Both the position numbers and the translations under genes were made by a program. From NCBI GenBank assembly GCA_037576195.1, contig CM075103.1, positions 21,576,001 through 21,640,000 on the forward strand: a stretch of 64,000 nucleotides of DNA. The letters are read 5' to 3'. Numbering within the stretch: position 1 is the stretch's first letter; each line of letters begins with the position of its first letter. The notes below the pieces were generated by a model that did not search any database, was not told the DNA's origin, and was given only the letters and a program-made list of their open reading frames with translations. Below are positions 11,297 through 24,419 of the stretch, piece by piece. This DNA is from Phytoseiulus persimilis (lineage: Eukaryota > Arthropoda > Arachnida > Mesostigmata > Phytoseiidae).

Positions 11297-12384
11297 TCAT
11301 CTGCGAGAGTGGACCCCAGACCTAAACCCCCCCCCCTCTTCTTTCCGAATATCACGTCCCAGGAGCTCAAAAGCTGTTTCGATGTTTCTCAATGGAATCA
11401 ACCGATTGGGTCTGCATGGAAACCAGCTGTCCTCTGACCGGCACGAGACGAGCGAGGGGTCTTGTGCCGGCTCCATGTGCTGGTTGGTGACTTCTGATAA
11501 GGAATCCTGCATCCTCCTGTCACCTGAGTGGCAGCCTTCGCGGTCATCACTCTCCGTGATTTCCTTCCGGTCTCGTAAGTATTGGCTCTCAGCGGAGCGC
11601 TGCGAATTGGGCTGACAGGTGGAAAAAGAAAACAGAATCAACGGTCCGTCGTGATCGTCTCCCCGGCTTTCTTCGGGAGGCATTGCCGCATTCGGACATC
11701 GACGTTGTTGCTCGAGGCGCAGCCATATCTGCTCTGGCAGCGGTGGCGGCTGCTTCATTGCTGCGTTTCGGGTGTTTTCTAACACTCTTCGCTATATTAC
11801 ATCGGACATGCGGGTGGGCAGCCGGAGATCTGCAAGACCAAATGGGAGAACAAGCCGTGCGATCGAGATTCCCTTCCAGAGCCCATCGTGTATCATTCAC
11901 TTCTCGTTCCGCGAGAAATTCGAGAAATAGAGGACGGAGTATCGATCCGAAACAGATCGGAATGCTATCGCGGGTCGACTCGGTGAGGTGTTTTCCAGAG
12001 AATCCAGTCATGTCGTAGTTTCTCCACTTCTGCGGATCTGTTCCAAAAGATCGGATTCCGGCGGTTTCATAAACATCGTCCTTTTTCAGGCGAGCGGAGC
12101 GGGTACAAGTGACCGGAGTCGGGGAAGCAATGCCGCTACCCTTACAAGGTTGTCTCTGAGATTGGAACGAGCCCCGATTTTCCTCCACGTCTCCGCAGCA
12201 ACCGCTGTTGTCGCTCATACGACGAAGCTCCGCCCGTACACCTGAACTCATGTATTCTGCATCCTTGACCGGAGTTGGTCGCGCAGTCATCTGGAGTTGC
12301 TTCCCAGACGCTTCTGCCGAAAACATCATCCCAATCTTCTGAGGCTCGGTTTGATCTTCTCCGGGTGCGGGTACTTCAAGTCTT
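11297..12384 (-). CDS. candidate two-exon gene fragment, unidentified
   Basis: Two minus-strand open segments have compatible splice phases. The first (12,384-11,901) follows a pyrimidine-rich acceptor and gives 161 codons, including RAELRRMSDNSGCCGD and KKDDVYETAGIRSFGTDP, with a possible GTGAAT donor in phase 0. The second (11,611-11,297) follows a strong acceptor (TTTTTCCACCTGTCAG) in phase 0 and reads SAESQYLRDRKEITESDDRE and NIETAFELLGRDIRKEE before a stop. The composition is acidic and serine-rich, typical of a disordered tail. No domain is recognised. The first donor is weak (A at the last exon base), so the join is uncertain. Exons further upstream are expected but not found. Confidence 0.38.
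11327..11336. repeat. poly(C) tract, 10 bp
   Basis: Run of 10 C near the 3' end of the candidate minus-strand exon. It encodes a glycine run in that frame. Confidence 0.9.
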
Positions 12385-12399
12385 CTCGCCCGGAGACGA

Positions 12400-13479
12400 A
12401 AGAAATTGTAACGAACAAAGGACTCAGTTTAAGACTCACGGGGATTCCGGAGGGGTTCCTTTGTTTTTCTTGAACCCCGGAAGCAAGAAGGCTCGCTCTG
12501 CTTGCGGCAGCATTTTTCCTCAAGAATCTCGCCGTGTCCTGTGTACGCCGATCGCGACAAGGGGATAGAATGCTCCACAAGTCTCGTCACAAGTCGTTCG
12601 GGGTCCCGCCAGAGAAATCACATATGAAAATCATGGCCCTGCGCCCTCTTGCTACGGCTGCCGTAAACGAGAGAAAGGTGATGATGTATAATAATAATAA
12701 CATCAACAACAGCAGGGAAAACAACAGCTGTCGTAACTACCACAACGCATGTAACACCACTGATGAAGATCGTGGCTCGGAATGCAAGCTCTGTGTCGCG
12801 TTCACGCAACGGACATACACTAACATGCGTGAATGCGCGCAGAATGAAACTGACTCTCCCATCAAACTTCAGCGAAACTTGGGAAGACACCCTCGTGGCC
12901 CACAATCAGTGGTCTGGGAGTGTGATCAGTGAGAGGCTGGTGAGACTGTAGCCTCCTTTCCGGAGGTGAGTTCATACAGTAGAGTCCGCTTAAGCGGCCC
13001 ACCCGCTCATCGGGCTCTGAGCCCGTGGATCGAAAACCCCACCCATCAACCTCAATATGAGCTCGGATCCGGGTATCTGACCCACCGGCTCGATCGTCCC
13101 AGACAGGCCCACGAGAATATCCACGCTCCCTGGAAACGAGGAGCATTCATCGAGCAGAGTTTTCCTATCAATTTCCTATTCCTCTCCTCTCATTTTCCTA
13201 TCAGTATCGAGGTTTCCAGGCCAGTTGCTGGCCGGGAGATCCAACTGCGGACACCTGGGAACAGAACCCACGTAGTGTGAGACTCGCAAGGCTTCAGCGG
13301 GGAATACTCACTAACTCTCCGAGAGAATTCGGATCACAATCCGCGGTCGCCCTGCCGAACCCAGGGAAGACACCCGAACTTGTGCGTTGGCATATTACCT
13401 CAGCGTCTCGCTTTCGACGCGGAGCTATGTCCCTGTAGTCAGCCACCATACGAGCCACCCTCGGCAGTCAAGCTTCTGA
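12400..13479. other. no identifiable gene
   Basis: Contains an AAC/AAT-rich patch near 12,690-12,760, a short palindrome CGGGCTCTGAGCCCG near 13,013, and a TTTTCCTATCA direct repeat near 13,160-13,200. No coding signature was found. Confidence 0.45.
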
Positions 13480-13700
13480 CTTCAATGATTCTCACAAAAT
13501 ATAATCCGCTCCGTCTGTCAGTTTGTCCGCCCTCCTCATGCACGGTCCCGAGAACAAATTGACCATACTTTTCGGAGTCTAAGGAAGTGATTGCGGGATC
13601 GATCTGACCATACTTTCTTGGAGTCTACGGAGATTATTAGAGACCAGGGTCGATCTGACCATATTTTTCCGGGTCCACGGAGGTGATACGGAGGTCGATT
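13480..13700 (-). repeat. dispersed repeat with ~50-bp subunits, minus-oriented copy
   Basis: Read on the minus strand it matches 1320-1560. It carries three subunits of 45-51 bp starting with the TATGGTCA core (plus-strand starts 13561, 13606 and 13657), then GCGGACAAACTGA (13518-13530 reversed), then GATTATATTTTG. The 15-mer AAAGTATGGTCAGAT is identical in both copies (13602-13616 here). The two copies are about 12 kb apart with the subunits on the outer side and the GCGGACAAACTGA box on the inner side. Confidence 0.75.
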
Positions 13701-16700
13701 CGACATCTGCGAGTGTCTGCGAGAGCCCAAAAGACCGTCTCCGAGAATCCATCAAGACTGCCGGGGCATCCGGATGCCACTGACTGTGGGAGAGATGTGC
13801 CTCCCGGTTCACGGGATATTACGAAAACTCCACGTGCTCGGAATGTTCCAGCTCTGATACTCGAACGACCGTCAGGCCTGAGGTGCGGTCCTCATCTATC
13901 CTTCTATATATATGTTTTCTTAAGTATATTTAGGCCTACGCCCCATATATCGAAGTCGGCTCATGAGTAAAGGAGAATAATCAGATTCCGAGGTCTCCTT
14001 TGCGTATTGTGTCTTCATCACATCCATGCACATGAACATGAAATACATTGGTATCATGTTGTTACATCATCAGAGATCCACGCGGGCCCGTATGGGGCAT
14101 CAGCCTGGAGGTCCGCCCTGGGCATCGTCAAAAGTCGGCACGTTACTGCGAATAAGTAGCTAGTTTCAGAAATGATGCTGACCCAATGAAGAGGGAGAAA
14201 AGTGCCTCTATGCGGCTGACTCCAGTCGGCCAAAGATGGGCTGGTCTACCAATACCTGACAGCTGCGTCCTGTGCAATGGATCATAAGACACAAAATAGC
14301 CAGAGCCATCGAACCCAGTTTAGCTCCCGAGCAGGGCGGCGGATTGCGACTCCCCATGATAAGAATATTGTGATTGTTCCCAGGCAACCACACTGCCATT
14401 CCCGCTTTTAGAATTAGATAGCTCGTCTCCGCTAGTTTATTTGCCTCGCGTCACGGTGAAACGACCTGTTCCGTTTGCGAGCGACACAGACGAAATCCTG
14501 TCTTTTGAGTAGACATTGCCCTGTTTCCTACCTCAGTCTGTGGGCTCATCGGTTTGTCGCCCAGCCCTTCGTCCCATCGGGGAGTATTTACACTGCCTAT
14601 TAAAAGTGGGAACACACTAAGGCAAGCCACCGGGCTGGCATTTGCATTCCACAGCTCCTGTGCCGCTGTTGCTCTCGTCACACCCCCGCGGAAGTCAGTC
14701 AGAACGCGTCGGACAACGAACTCTCCATCCGCTGCGAAAGCTAAGAACTCCGTGCTCGTGCAGCGACGTAAGAGAAGGTAAAAATACATACCAGCGATAC
14801 GAGGGGTGCAAAGTCGACGCAGCCAGAGGCGGGGATCATCGCGCGGCGGAGTTCCTGAAGCCAACGAGAGATGAAGCGGATAAAACCTCCTGAAATATTC
14901 ACGCTTGGGAGTTGGCTCGAACGCGGGAGACAGCGACACCAGCAATCACGTGAGAACGTTGTCGACGCTACCTCGTAGAACTCAAACGGGACCGCGAGCT
15001 CGGTGAAGTTCAGCGGGAGCGAGAGCCTTTACGCGACAGATGCGTCTGGACGCACGAACAGGAGGAAACGACTCCTGATGAGCCTCGGACCCTGGCTCGA
15101 TCTTTTCCGGGGACTTGTTGCCACAATGCCGAGGGATAAGCAGTCGAGGAGTTGCACCCAGTTCGCATTACCGGCCTGTGTTATAATACAGCGCCTCCAT
15201 TAGCGAGATGACGATGCGCAGCTTTCTACGCAAAGCCGTCCAGCGATCCGTCTGACAGACTACAGCGATATCTCTCTGTGTTTTTCAGAGCTGAGGGATC
15301 CATTGTCCTGGATCGGTGCAGCTCTCCGCGGATCTCGCTCCGCGCGACTCTCGTGGGATCGTTTGCTCGGAGCATCTTGCAGCTCTTCAGGCGGAGCATG
15401 AACCAGAGCTATCGGAACTACATACAGTCAAGGTACCTCGAAGAACACACTCAATGGAGTTTTTTTCTCCAGTGGGGGAAACCGACTCTTGGGTCGAGAT
15501 CAAATTGCACACCTCGCAGAGCTCTTTGGAATGGATATTCGCCCGAGATCCGGTGTCCCAGAAGCGAGAGCGAGAGAGCTCCTGTCTGGCTCCTTCCGAG
15601 TCGTCTGGCAGAATCTGCAGCTCCACATACGAGCCTCTTGCTCTGTCCTGGGATGTCCCACGGTGTGACAGCCACTCGCAAGTTACAATACTTTCCAGGA
15701 TTCCACGGAGAATCATCCAGACTTCTTGTTGGAATTCCCCGAGACGCATCCTTCGTTCGGAATTCTTGATGCGAAAAAAAGGATCCATGATCGCCGACGC
15801 AGTATCCCGCTTCTGACTCTCGGCTTGCTGCGGGGAGCAGTTCGCGTCGGGGCAGAACGGAAGAGAATGAGGCAAATCATGGCGTGCTCAATGAGCAGAA
15901 GAGGAAACTCAAGAAGGAGGGACAAGAGTAATGGGGTTAAGGATACGTGGATTGCACATCAGAGCCGGAAGCGGTCCCTGCACTAGTATCGTCAACAATG
16001 GATTTGGGTTGCGGAAGTATTCCTTGACAGGAGAACAATTTCGAAATTGAACGTTTCGAAACCAGACTGTATCACAGGCGCCGACCGTTTCGAGCATCGC
16101 AATGAGTGATATCCATCGGAGCATCGCCGCAGACAGGACGAGCGCGCGAATCAAGGAAAAGGACCGCGGGGGGGATGGAGGACCTCCGAAGCTTCGATTG
16201 ACAACGCAACGGCCACTATCGATCCGCAAACGCTGTTGGAACCTCCGACGAAACCCTTCTGGCTACAATGTCGATCAACAGGGCGATGGTGGAAATCTTC
16301 GGACGGAATCCACCTCCAAGAGTCTTATGGGAACACGTCAGCTTGGCTGGAGCGTGTCTCTGCTTCCTTCACTGATCTTCTAAGATGGAAGAGAGTCCAG
16401 AAGAGACCTGACATCGGTCCCCCTCAAGATCAGCGTCAGCGTCATTTTGCGACGAGTTACACCAGCCACTCGTATCAAGCGGCTGTCCCCCCGGCATCGC
16501 ATACTGGCTCCTCTCTCCGTTTGACTAGAACCACTCGAACACACAAGAGTCTGCCAACATTCGTTCGCTATTTTTTCCGGAGTTGCGTTGGGACGTCGCG
16601 TTCCGAGAATTGAATGATTGACTGTTTATTTATTGATATTTTTTTCTCCCAGAGCGCCTAAATGTCCGAGAGGGAATGGACCCTGGATGTTGCTTTTCGC

Positions 16701-19700
16701 GATCCCCGAATGACTGGGAATCTACAGATTGGGAAATAGAGCAGGGAGATCCTGAAGTGTGGGACTGACCCGTCCGCTTGCAAACTCGAAAAAGGAGCAT
16801 CAGATTCCCGCTCTCGCATACCGATTTGATCTTACCAGGTGACCGTCTCCTCGAGATCCGATCGATCCTGGAGTCGAATGAAAACTCCAGTGAACTTGCA
16901 GCCTCCCGGACAGGAGCAGAGTTGCATCGAGTCATCCCCGACAGAGTTTCAAATTCATGAACATGGATGGCAGAGCCTGATATATTCGTGCGTATCAGAG
17001 AGTTCGCGGTTCGTGAAAGAATCCCTTCTGCTGAGAAAGCTCGTGAGCTCGGACAGGTTTGAATCAGGATTCTGTTGCGAGGGACGTCCGCGAGGTCGGT
17101 GAAGACAGACGGATGATTCCAAAGATCTGACCGGTCGCCTCGGTGGTTGCTGTCGCGGCTGCGCACTCCTTCGAATTGATGTCTTTGCTCGCTCTATGAC
17201 TCACTGTCTGATGGCCCATTTCGAAGTATCGCTCATGCGGAAAGAGTTGGGAATTCGGGCGCGTGTCCAGTTTAGCGATACTGTGGAACCGACCCGAACC
17301 GAAGGACAGGCGAGCGAAGAAGGTCAAGCGATATTCGGTCAACGGAATACACGTCGAAACGTGCATGTAGGCAGTCTGACATGTAGGCAGACATTCGGAC
17401 AGCATTGGAGATGCGAGGGAACGAACGAAAGGGGAGGGGGTTACAATGGTATTCTCGGCAAATTCCATTCGCCAGACGCCTTCTTCGATCCCTCGGAGAC
17501 ATTCAGCCATGCATAACGCAGAGGTGAACTATGTTCATCCTCACGTAGCTCTCCGGCTTGGCCATCCAGATCACTTCGCCACTTGGACGCATCGTTCGTG
17601 AGAATAGCCCAAAACATAGATCGCGGTGACACCCTGTATACGATACAAATCATGTTTGCCCCATCAAGTCTGTAATGAATGTATGCGACACGCAGTGTCA
17701 CGGGAGTTTATGAAATGATGCAACCCACAATAAATTCCGCCGTCCTGACGGGTTCTCCCGCTCGGAGAGTCTGTAGGAGGAATCCAAGGTAAAGAAGTTT
17801 GCGAATTATTCCCGAGGGGAAACATCTCAATTCTCAGAATGGGATTCGCGTAAGACGCAGCCCTTTCATGGTCCAGGAAAACATGCACGGGGGAGCATGT
17901 GCCAGGATCACGATCGCTTACACTCGGAAACATCGCCATAATTGTGCCTCTGGGATCAGAGTTTCAAGAATGTGACTGGAATGAAAAACAAAATGGATGA
18001 ACTGCGAGGACGAGCAGACGGCGAGCCGGAGGAAGACGTTCATGAAGGGGGAATAATGGTGTAGGGATCTGGCCCTCTCCGTAGAACCAACATTTCGGAG
18101 CGTTGTTGTTGTGCCGCTCGCCCGCCGAGTATTGTGTCATTCATTTTTCAGCACAAATCGATGGACTGCGATTGGCAGGGTTCGCTCAAAGAAGACGGCC
18201 AATGGCAGCCGCCCATTTGTCTGACTGGCTCGTCGACGTCGTTCTGTTGGAGCCAAACTCACTTCCCATCGCTTTTCGACAACTCGATGTTCTGGTTTGG
18301 AGTGGGATGTTGAGCAGGGTCATCGCTTCTCGTCTGGCCCGCCCGAAGCAGCAGGGGAAAGGGAATCTCGTTGAGCGAGTCATTCTGGTCCTCTAAGAAC
18401 TCCCAGGTGGCCTGTTCCGGTGGAACGTTGCTGAACTAGAGAACCTCCTCGGGGGGTACGACGGAGCTCAACGTATCAACACGTGTCGCGGAGTAAACGA
18501 GGGCACGCGAGCATGGAAGTATTCGAAGTATTCAAATTACGGCTGCGGCACCTTCCGATCCCTCGTTAGAGGGGGGGGGGGGGGGTGGGGTTCGAGACCT
18601 GGCTTCGAGTCTTTTTCTCGTCATCACGCTCTCAGGTTACAGAGAATTACGATTGTCGGTGAGCTGGAAGGCGCGCGATAATGTGGCGAAATACTGTTCC
18701 TGACGAGCGTTAGACAAAGATTAGCTCAACAGCTTCGCCCTCCCGTTCCCCGCATTGGGAGCCCAGGAGGCCGTGAACGATATTTTTCTGGGGCTTTATC
18801 AATGTTTATGGGTTTCAACGCTTCCCCAGTGAGACATACAGCAACAGTGGTTGCTTCTCGGACACCAGGCATCAGAAAGGAAGGACGGCTCTTCATTAGA
18901 TGCGAAAGTGCACCGGGAAAGCCACTCCCGCCGGACCAGAATGTTGCTCGGCAATGAAGGTCTCCTCGATGTCATCTCACCCGAGTTCCGTCATAACCCA
19001 CACTCTGTTCTCTTCGCGCTGGCGGACCTTCGGGTTCCCGAAATGCGGCTTGTGGCGTAACGTGCGAATGTGAACGGTGAGCCCCGAAGAGAGCGGGCGG
19101 CTCTTCTCTCCGGAACACCTTGAGGCGAACCTCATACCCGATTCGTCGCGAACAGACGCAAGACAGACAAAACTCGCGACTTTTCGTTCGACCCTCCGTC
19201 GAGATGAGAAACACGCCGGACCGCAAGGAGAACTGCGATGTACTTATGATCATCTCTGCGACTAAATTTTTTTGTGCTCAACCAGTCATTACGCGAGGGT
19301 AACATAGGGATCATCCCGGAGTCGCATTTTAGTCATCATTATGGTGTTCCTCGCGGTCGCGTCGAAGTCTCGAAACTCCTCTTATCGAGTGTGTGAGTCG
19401 AGCGCTGGAACTGACCGTAGGCTTGCCAACACCACATCTTTGTAGCCGACTGAGAGACAGCTCTTGATATCAAGGCGAGAGATTGACGACCGTTTCCCGG
19501 CGGGTGGACCGAATCGACCGATTTTCGTATCTTGGCAGAAAAACTTTCCAGGGAATCCGCCAGTTCTGAGGCCCCATCGCTCAAATCAGATAACCCGTGA
19601 GAAGGGCTGTGAATTCGGAGATTCGCCCAACATGGAAGAGAATCCTGATTGATTTCCTCCACAATTCAGGGCAGATCGTGAGGACAGAGGATACATTTCG

Positions 19701-20767
19701 CGGGGAGCGAGTGCGCGCAAGGTGCCGCCTAAGCCGAATTGCGACGCACCTGGTTTGAGCTGGGCTCCACACTTGGGATGCCGCCTCCGAGGCGATGCAG
19801 GTCTCGAAAACTTTCTTCCGAAAATCACCGAAAATGTTCGCTAACCAAATTCGATTCTCTTTCTGCACTCCTTGCGTCCGGCGCCGCTGAGTGCACCGCA
19901 CGCATTTGTTTCCAATCACCGAAGGAGAATGAACAACACTGAAACGCCAAGAATACCCCCAGTCACAAAGTGAACATTTAGAGCCGAGAAATCGTCGGAA
20001 AAGCGGCTCCTTTGACCGTCAGCGGCATTGTGCTCGTGGGTCCTGCAGTCAGAGGATGAGTCAGAGACCCACACAATGACCGAGAGAATAGGTTCCGGTG
20101 TTCCTCGGAGGTACAATCGGTACGGAGCCACAACCAACCATCGTGTGGGAGCTGAACTCCATTGATCAAAGTTCCGCTACACTTGAATAGACCGACGGGT
20201 TGACCTTGGTCCAAATTAAGGCAGGATATTCAATAGCGTGTTTTCCAACGAGTTACAACAATGGCGGTTGCGCTCCGGCAGTCCCACAATGAATGGGCTT
20301 CCAGAACAAAAGCTGCGCCAGATCGGCCGGCGTCTGATTGAAGCCATCTCAAGAATTCTAATCCAGCGAACGGAAAGAGCTCGTTCCTACGTGCAACTAG
20401 GTCTCCAACGCAGCGAGTCCCCGGGGAAATTTCCCTCATGCAGAAATTCGTCTACTGTGCCCGTAAAAGAGGGCCTACAGCTCATTAGGGCAAGGGAGGT
20501 GGTAGGGGGTGGGGGGAATCCACAGCTAATCCAGGGTGAACAACGATCCGGGATGATGACTGTTAACAGGGTGCCCCACGGATATATCTGATACGGATGA
20601 TACGGAAATACGACCGCCGGAAGAGTTCGCGGAAACCGAGCGACCACTGTGGCCGAGTTCGCTGTAGCGGGGTTCCACTGTGCGTCGGAAGGATGAGAGC
20701 GACTCTAAAAGCTGGCCATGTACTCAGGAAGGCCAACTGCATCCCACTCAGCCGGGCATGTTTGTTT
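13701..20767. other. no identified gene (about 7 kb)
   Basis: Several intervals look as if they could hold exons but could not be tied to a family: minus 14,451-14,945; plus 15,289-15,816 (after a strong TGTGTTTTTCAG acceptor); plus 16,180-16,613; minus 16,840-17,040 with a TG|GTAAGA donor; plus from 18,151 after TTCATTTTTCAG. A poly(G) tract lies at 18571-18585. Opposite-strand frames are open in several of these places, so none is called. Confidence 0.4.
18571..18585. repeat. poly(G) tract, 15 bp
   Basis: Fifteen G followed by T and GGGG. A G-quadruplex is possible on the plus strand. Confidence 0.95.
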
Positions 20768-21121
20768 TTATCTTTCAGGATTGACTTCGTCTGATATCGC
20801 AGCCCGGTCCAACCCGGCCCGCGATGGCGAGTCTGCGAGCGAGCCAACTTCCGTTCCTTCTTGTGAGGGTCTTCTTCTCCCGTTGAGTTTCATCCGGTGT
20901 CGCTGTTTGTTTTTCGTCGTCGAGTCGACCGATTCGAAATATATCAGAGCTCCTTTTTCACCGAACGCGAGGCATGTGTTGTCAGGGGCTAGCCTTCGAG
21001 TCGCTGCTGCTGGGAGGGGCTCGACTTCGTTAATCTCTGGCTCGTTTGAAAAGACCGTACGCTGTCTCAAGCGCCAAATCGTCTTCCTTCCCGACTGACA
21101 AATGATCTGAACAAGAGCCAT
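20768..21121 (-). CDS. candidate ORF of 117 codons, unidentified
   Basis: A minus-strand frame opens with ATG at 21121 and ends with TAA at 20768. It contains PEINEVEPLPAAATRRLAPD and NTCLAFGEKGALIYFESVD, then a basic stretch (KNKQRHRMKLNGRRRP) and an acidic end. The middle segment has the look of one beta-propeller (WD40-type) blade, but one blade alone is not evidence for the fold. It may be a single exon or the last exon of a longer gene. No polyadenylation signal was found close downstream. No homologue is recognised. Confidence 0.33.
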   Translation of the reverse strand: MALVQIICQSGRKTIWRLRQRTVFSNEPEINEVEPLPAAATRRLAPDNTCLAFGEKGALIYFESVDSTTKNKQRHRMKLNGRRRPSQEGTEVGSLADSPSRAGLDRAAISDEVNPER

Positions 21122-23397
21122 CGGAAATTCGTTGCTTCTGTCCGTTTTATTCACTGAACGGCAAGCCAATCGATGCTAAACCTCTCAGTGGGTTGCCAAC
21201 TCGTTCTTCTTCCTCCCTCGTGTCATGGTTGCTCAACAGTTGAACAGTTAGATGGTCGATGATGCGAGGACGGCCGATGGCACCACCGCCGTTCTTTCCT
21301 CGAGCGATGCTGCACGCCCGCAACGGAGCCGCTGACGTTCATTGAAATTGAAGGCAGACGACGGTTGTGTGCCGGTTCATCATTGGGAGATTTCCTTCCG
21401 CGGCCTTATTGGGTTGCCAGCCCCGGCGATGAAGTCGCGTTTTTCCAAACCTGCCGGAGCATCGTACGGCTGGGTGTGCCCATGCATATTCAAGCATGTT
21501 TTCCAGGCACGCTGTGTGCTCAAGCGTACACGGCAGGCACTACGTTGTATTATGCAATCGAAATCCACCATTCGTCGATCCGGCGTGCTCATGCAGCGGC
21601 GAAGCCACATTCTGGGCACAGAGTCGCCTCGTGTTCTTTCTCAATGATAGAGACGCGAACTGTCGTTGGCTAAACAATGTGCTGCGTCCTAGCTTCTGGA
21701 ATACGCCTCCACAACGAGCAAACCGTCCTCTATTGGTTTGGGAATTCTGAAGCACGTGACAGCTGCTTGAACTGCCGCGCAGCGACAAATCCGCGTTATA
21801 CGAATCTGCATCACATCGGACTTGGTTAAGAGAGTGATCCATATTCAGTTCGAGGAGTCCTCTAGCCTAGAGCAGCATTGCTCAGTGAACTCGAATTCCC
21901 CTCGGCTCGACATATTCGAAATCACCATCGCTCCACCGTTCCGCTTTTGCTCCTCGTTCGTTCGTGGCTTCATTGGACGAGATCAGGGTGCATGTATCTT
22001 CCAAGTCGTTCCAGAACCGGCACTTGGCATAGAAGCCTCGGCTGCTCTTTCACACGAGGACACTGATTTTTGGGTTTTCGCCCTCTCGGCATTCCGGGTG
22101 TACCCCCATATCGCGATGATTTCCGGCGTCGCCAGAGCCGATTCACCGTGTAGTCGTTGATAATACACCCCTGGTTGTTCCGAACCGTTAACTTCGCGTT
22201 CTGTCCTTTGGTCGAGCCCTTATTCGTTGTCCAAGAGCGTCCGTCGAGCGGCGGGAGGGGAGGTCCAAATGGAGTGGATTCCTTGCTTACCCGACGCGAA
22301 TCAGCAAGCCCCGATGTTTTTCGTTTGCCACTCGCGCAAAGTGTTTGAAAGTTGAAGAGCTATCCAATATACGAGTCTCATCTCAGTAACATAGGCAACG
22401 AGAACAACTGGTTCTCGGAACAGACAAAGATTCGCTATCTGATCGCGCGCAAGGGTTCTTTCGCGTGTAGACATCAGTTTTCGAAAATTCGGAAATCCCG
22501 CCTGACTCGAAAATTAATTTTCGGGTCGGAAACTACTTTCTGACTCAGAAATTCATTTTCGAGTCGTAAATTCAAGTATTTCGAGTCTTCTGTTACGTGT
22601 CAGATGCTCCAGCGTTTGATCAACGAATGCATCTGAGCGATGTCCGACCAGAAAATCAGTTCACGAGTCGAAAAATAATGATCGAATCGAAAATTAATTT
22701 CCGGAATTTCGGGACTCGAAAATCTATGTCTAATCGTGTGTTGTCTGCTCCTGCTTATCTGGATGCCGAGGACTTCTCCCATGAAAGCCGCAACGTCCAA
22801 CCCGGAGAGTATGATTGACTTCTTTCGGTTTGATCCGCAATGCACGTGGGAGTACGCTTCGCAGCTATCGGCCACAAAGAACTCTTCACCGCCGGCCAGC
22901 ACGCACACCACGCTTCACCGCCGCTGAAACCTCAGGACTCCCAAAGACTTTCCTCTCGTGAAGCGGAAGATTCAAGCAGAGCTCCAGGTGAAAACGATGC
23001 TGGAGTTATCGCGTGAAGATGCTGAAACGGCCGAGTTCTCCGCGGCTTGCAATGAGCGAAATAATTCTGGAAAAAAATTACGACGCTCGCTTTGCGGTGA
23101 ATTCGAGAGTCCCACGACATGTTGAACGGTTGACTCGGAAAAACAGTCAATATGCCATGCCGATTTCAGGAGAGAACCGACGTCGTCCCTCCTGAGGGCT
23201 CTCTGACCTCCGCTTGTGAATTAGAGTGCGATTGGTCTCGAATGAAGTTCAACTTGCTGTCGACTCAGTCGTGCTCGCATGATTTGACAGCTCGAAAAGC
23301 TCGCGTTGTCGTCGAGCACTCGGAACTCGGGCGTCATTGAACGTTCATTGGACCCTCACATAAGACGAACGTCTGGTGAATTTCGTTCTCGTTTCAG
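21122..23397. other. no identified gene; palindrome cluster inside
   Basis: A plus-strand frame at 21,822-22,160 and another after the TGCCGATTTCAG acceptor near 23,170 look protein-like but have no recognisable family. The second could be an upstream exon of the candidate gene at 23,398. AT-rich imperfect palindromes lie at 22,504-22,720. Confidence 0.4.
22504..22590. repeat. cluster of imperfect 24-bp palindromes
   Basis: GACTCGAAAATTAATTTTCGGGTC (22504-22527; one mismatched pair) and a second near-palindrome GACTCAGAAATTCATTTTCGAGTC at 22542-22565 start 38 bp apart. Related GACTCG/AAAATTAATTT motifs continue to about 22,720. Confidence 0.7.
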
Positions 23398-24300
23398 GAT
23401 TTGTTCCCAGTCGACCCGGCTCATCACGACCGAGGAGTTGATCCAGCTGGGACTTAACGTTCTCCCCAGCATCACTCTGCTCCATCTCTCTGTAAGGCTG
23501 AAAGGTGAGGGAGGCGAGGGAAGTTGCTTCACCTGTCTTCGAGGAAGAATGCTCGCATTGGAGTCGAAACGAGAATGCTCCTGCAGCGGCGTTCGCTCGC
23601 GTGACTTTCACACCTTTTGTTAGTGGCTATGGCGTCGGGGGTGCCGCTAACGGAACAGCGGCTTTGTTTCGAGGAGCGGTGCGACTCCGTTCTAGAGTAA
23701 ACCTTCCGAAATGAAAAATAGTCCCCGCCGTCGTCATCGGCTTCTGAGGTAGTTCGGACGACAGAATGCGCGGCCGCATAACCATTCATCCCGGTCGTGC
23801 ACATGGCGCCGATTAGTCTTGCTTCGTGCTGCATTCTTGCATCCATTTTATAGCTAGATCCGGTGGAAGCGGCGGGGAACTCTGTCAGCGTCTCTGGAGA
23901 ACGGAAGGAAGGGGAGTCGAGGGACGATGACAAAGGGGCTACCGTAATGCAAAGCCGGAACCAGTGCTGCGACGCCGTCCTCGGTACCGCGTTCTATGCA
24001 GTGTATTTCAACGATCCGATTCGCGAGAGCTTCTCGATCTTAGAGGAGCCTCCCGTTGAGGGATTCGTCAGGAGAGTCGCGGAAACACCCAAGAGTTTCG
24101 CGGCCGAGCGCGATAGCTTCGCAAACCATGGTATATATTAGGGAAACAGATCTGTCCGATGGTTCACATTTCGCCGTTCACCGGACACCTCCGGCGAGCT
24201 TGACCCAAACGAGTTTTCGAGGGAGTTGCTGGTCCTGTTTGCTCTGCTTGCACTAGGTCAGGGCGAGTTTTTCTTATTGATAGGTTCGTTTCCCCAATGA
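23398..24300 (+). CDS. candidate spliced gene 3' end, unidentified
   Basis: Three exons fit together in phase. Exon 23398-23491 follows TTCTCGTTTCAG and ends at a CT|GTAAGG donor (one base plus 31 codons, including LITTEELIQLGLNVLPSITL). Exon 23854-24130 follows TTTTATAG and ends at ATG|GTATAT; it reads VSGERKEGESRDDDKGA then GTAFYAVYFNDPIRESFSIL and FVRRVAETPKSFAAERDSF. A short last exon, 24284-24300, follows TTCTTATTGATAG and ends in TGA. AATAAA lies 110 bp further on. Agreement of splice sites, phases and poly(A) signal is the evidence. No domain or homologue is recognised and the 5' exons are not located. The 5-codon last exon is the weakest part. Confidence 0.45.
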
Positions 24301-24409
24301 CGACATGAATCGCGATATCGATACCGCGGAGTCGTCCTTAGCTCCAGTCTGGAGCATCTCGGCACCCTCTTCCTGGTGTCTAACGCGTCTGCGGGCAGAT
24401 CAACAAAAG

Positions 24410-24415
24410 AATAAA
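24410..24415 (+). terminator. polyadenylation signal AATAAA
   Basis: Canonical hexamer 110 bp after the proposed stop codon of the unidentified plus-strand gene. Confidence 0.45.
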
Positions 24416-24419
24416 TTCC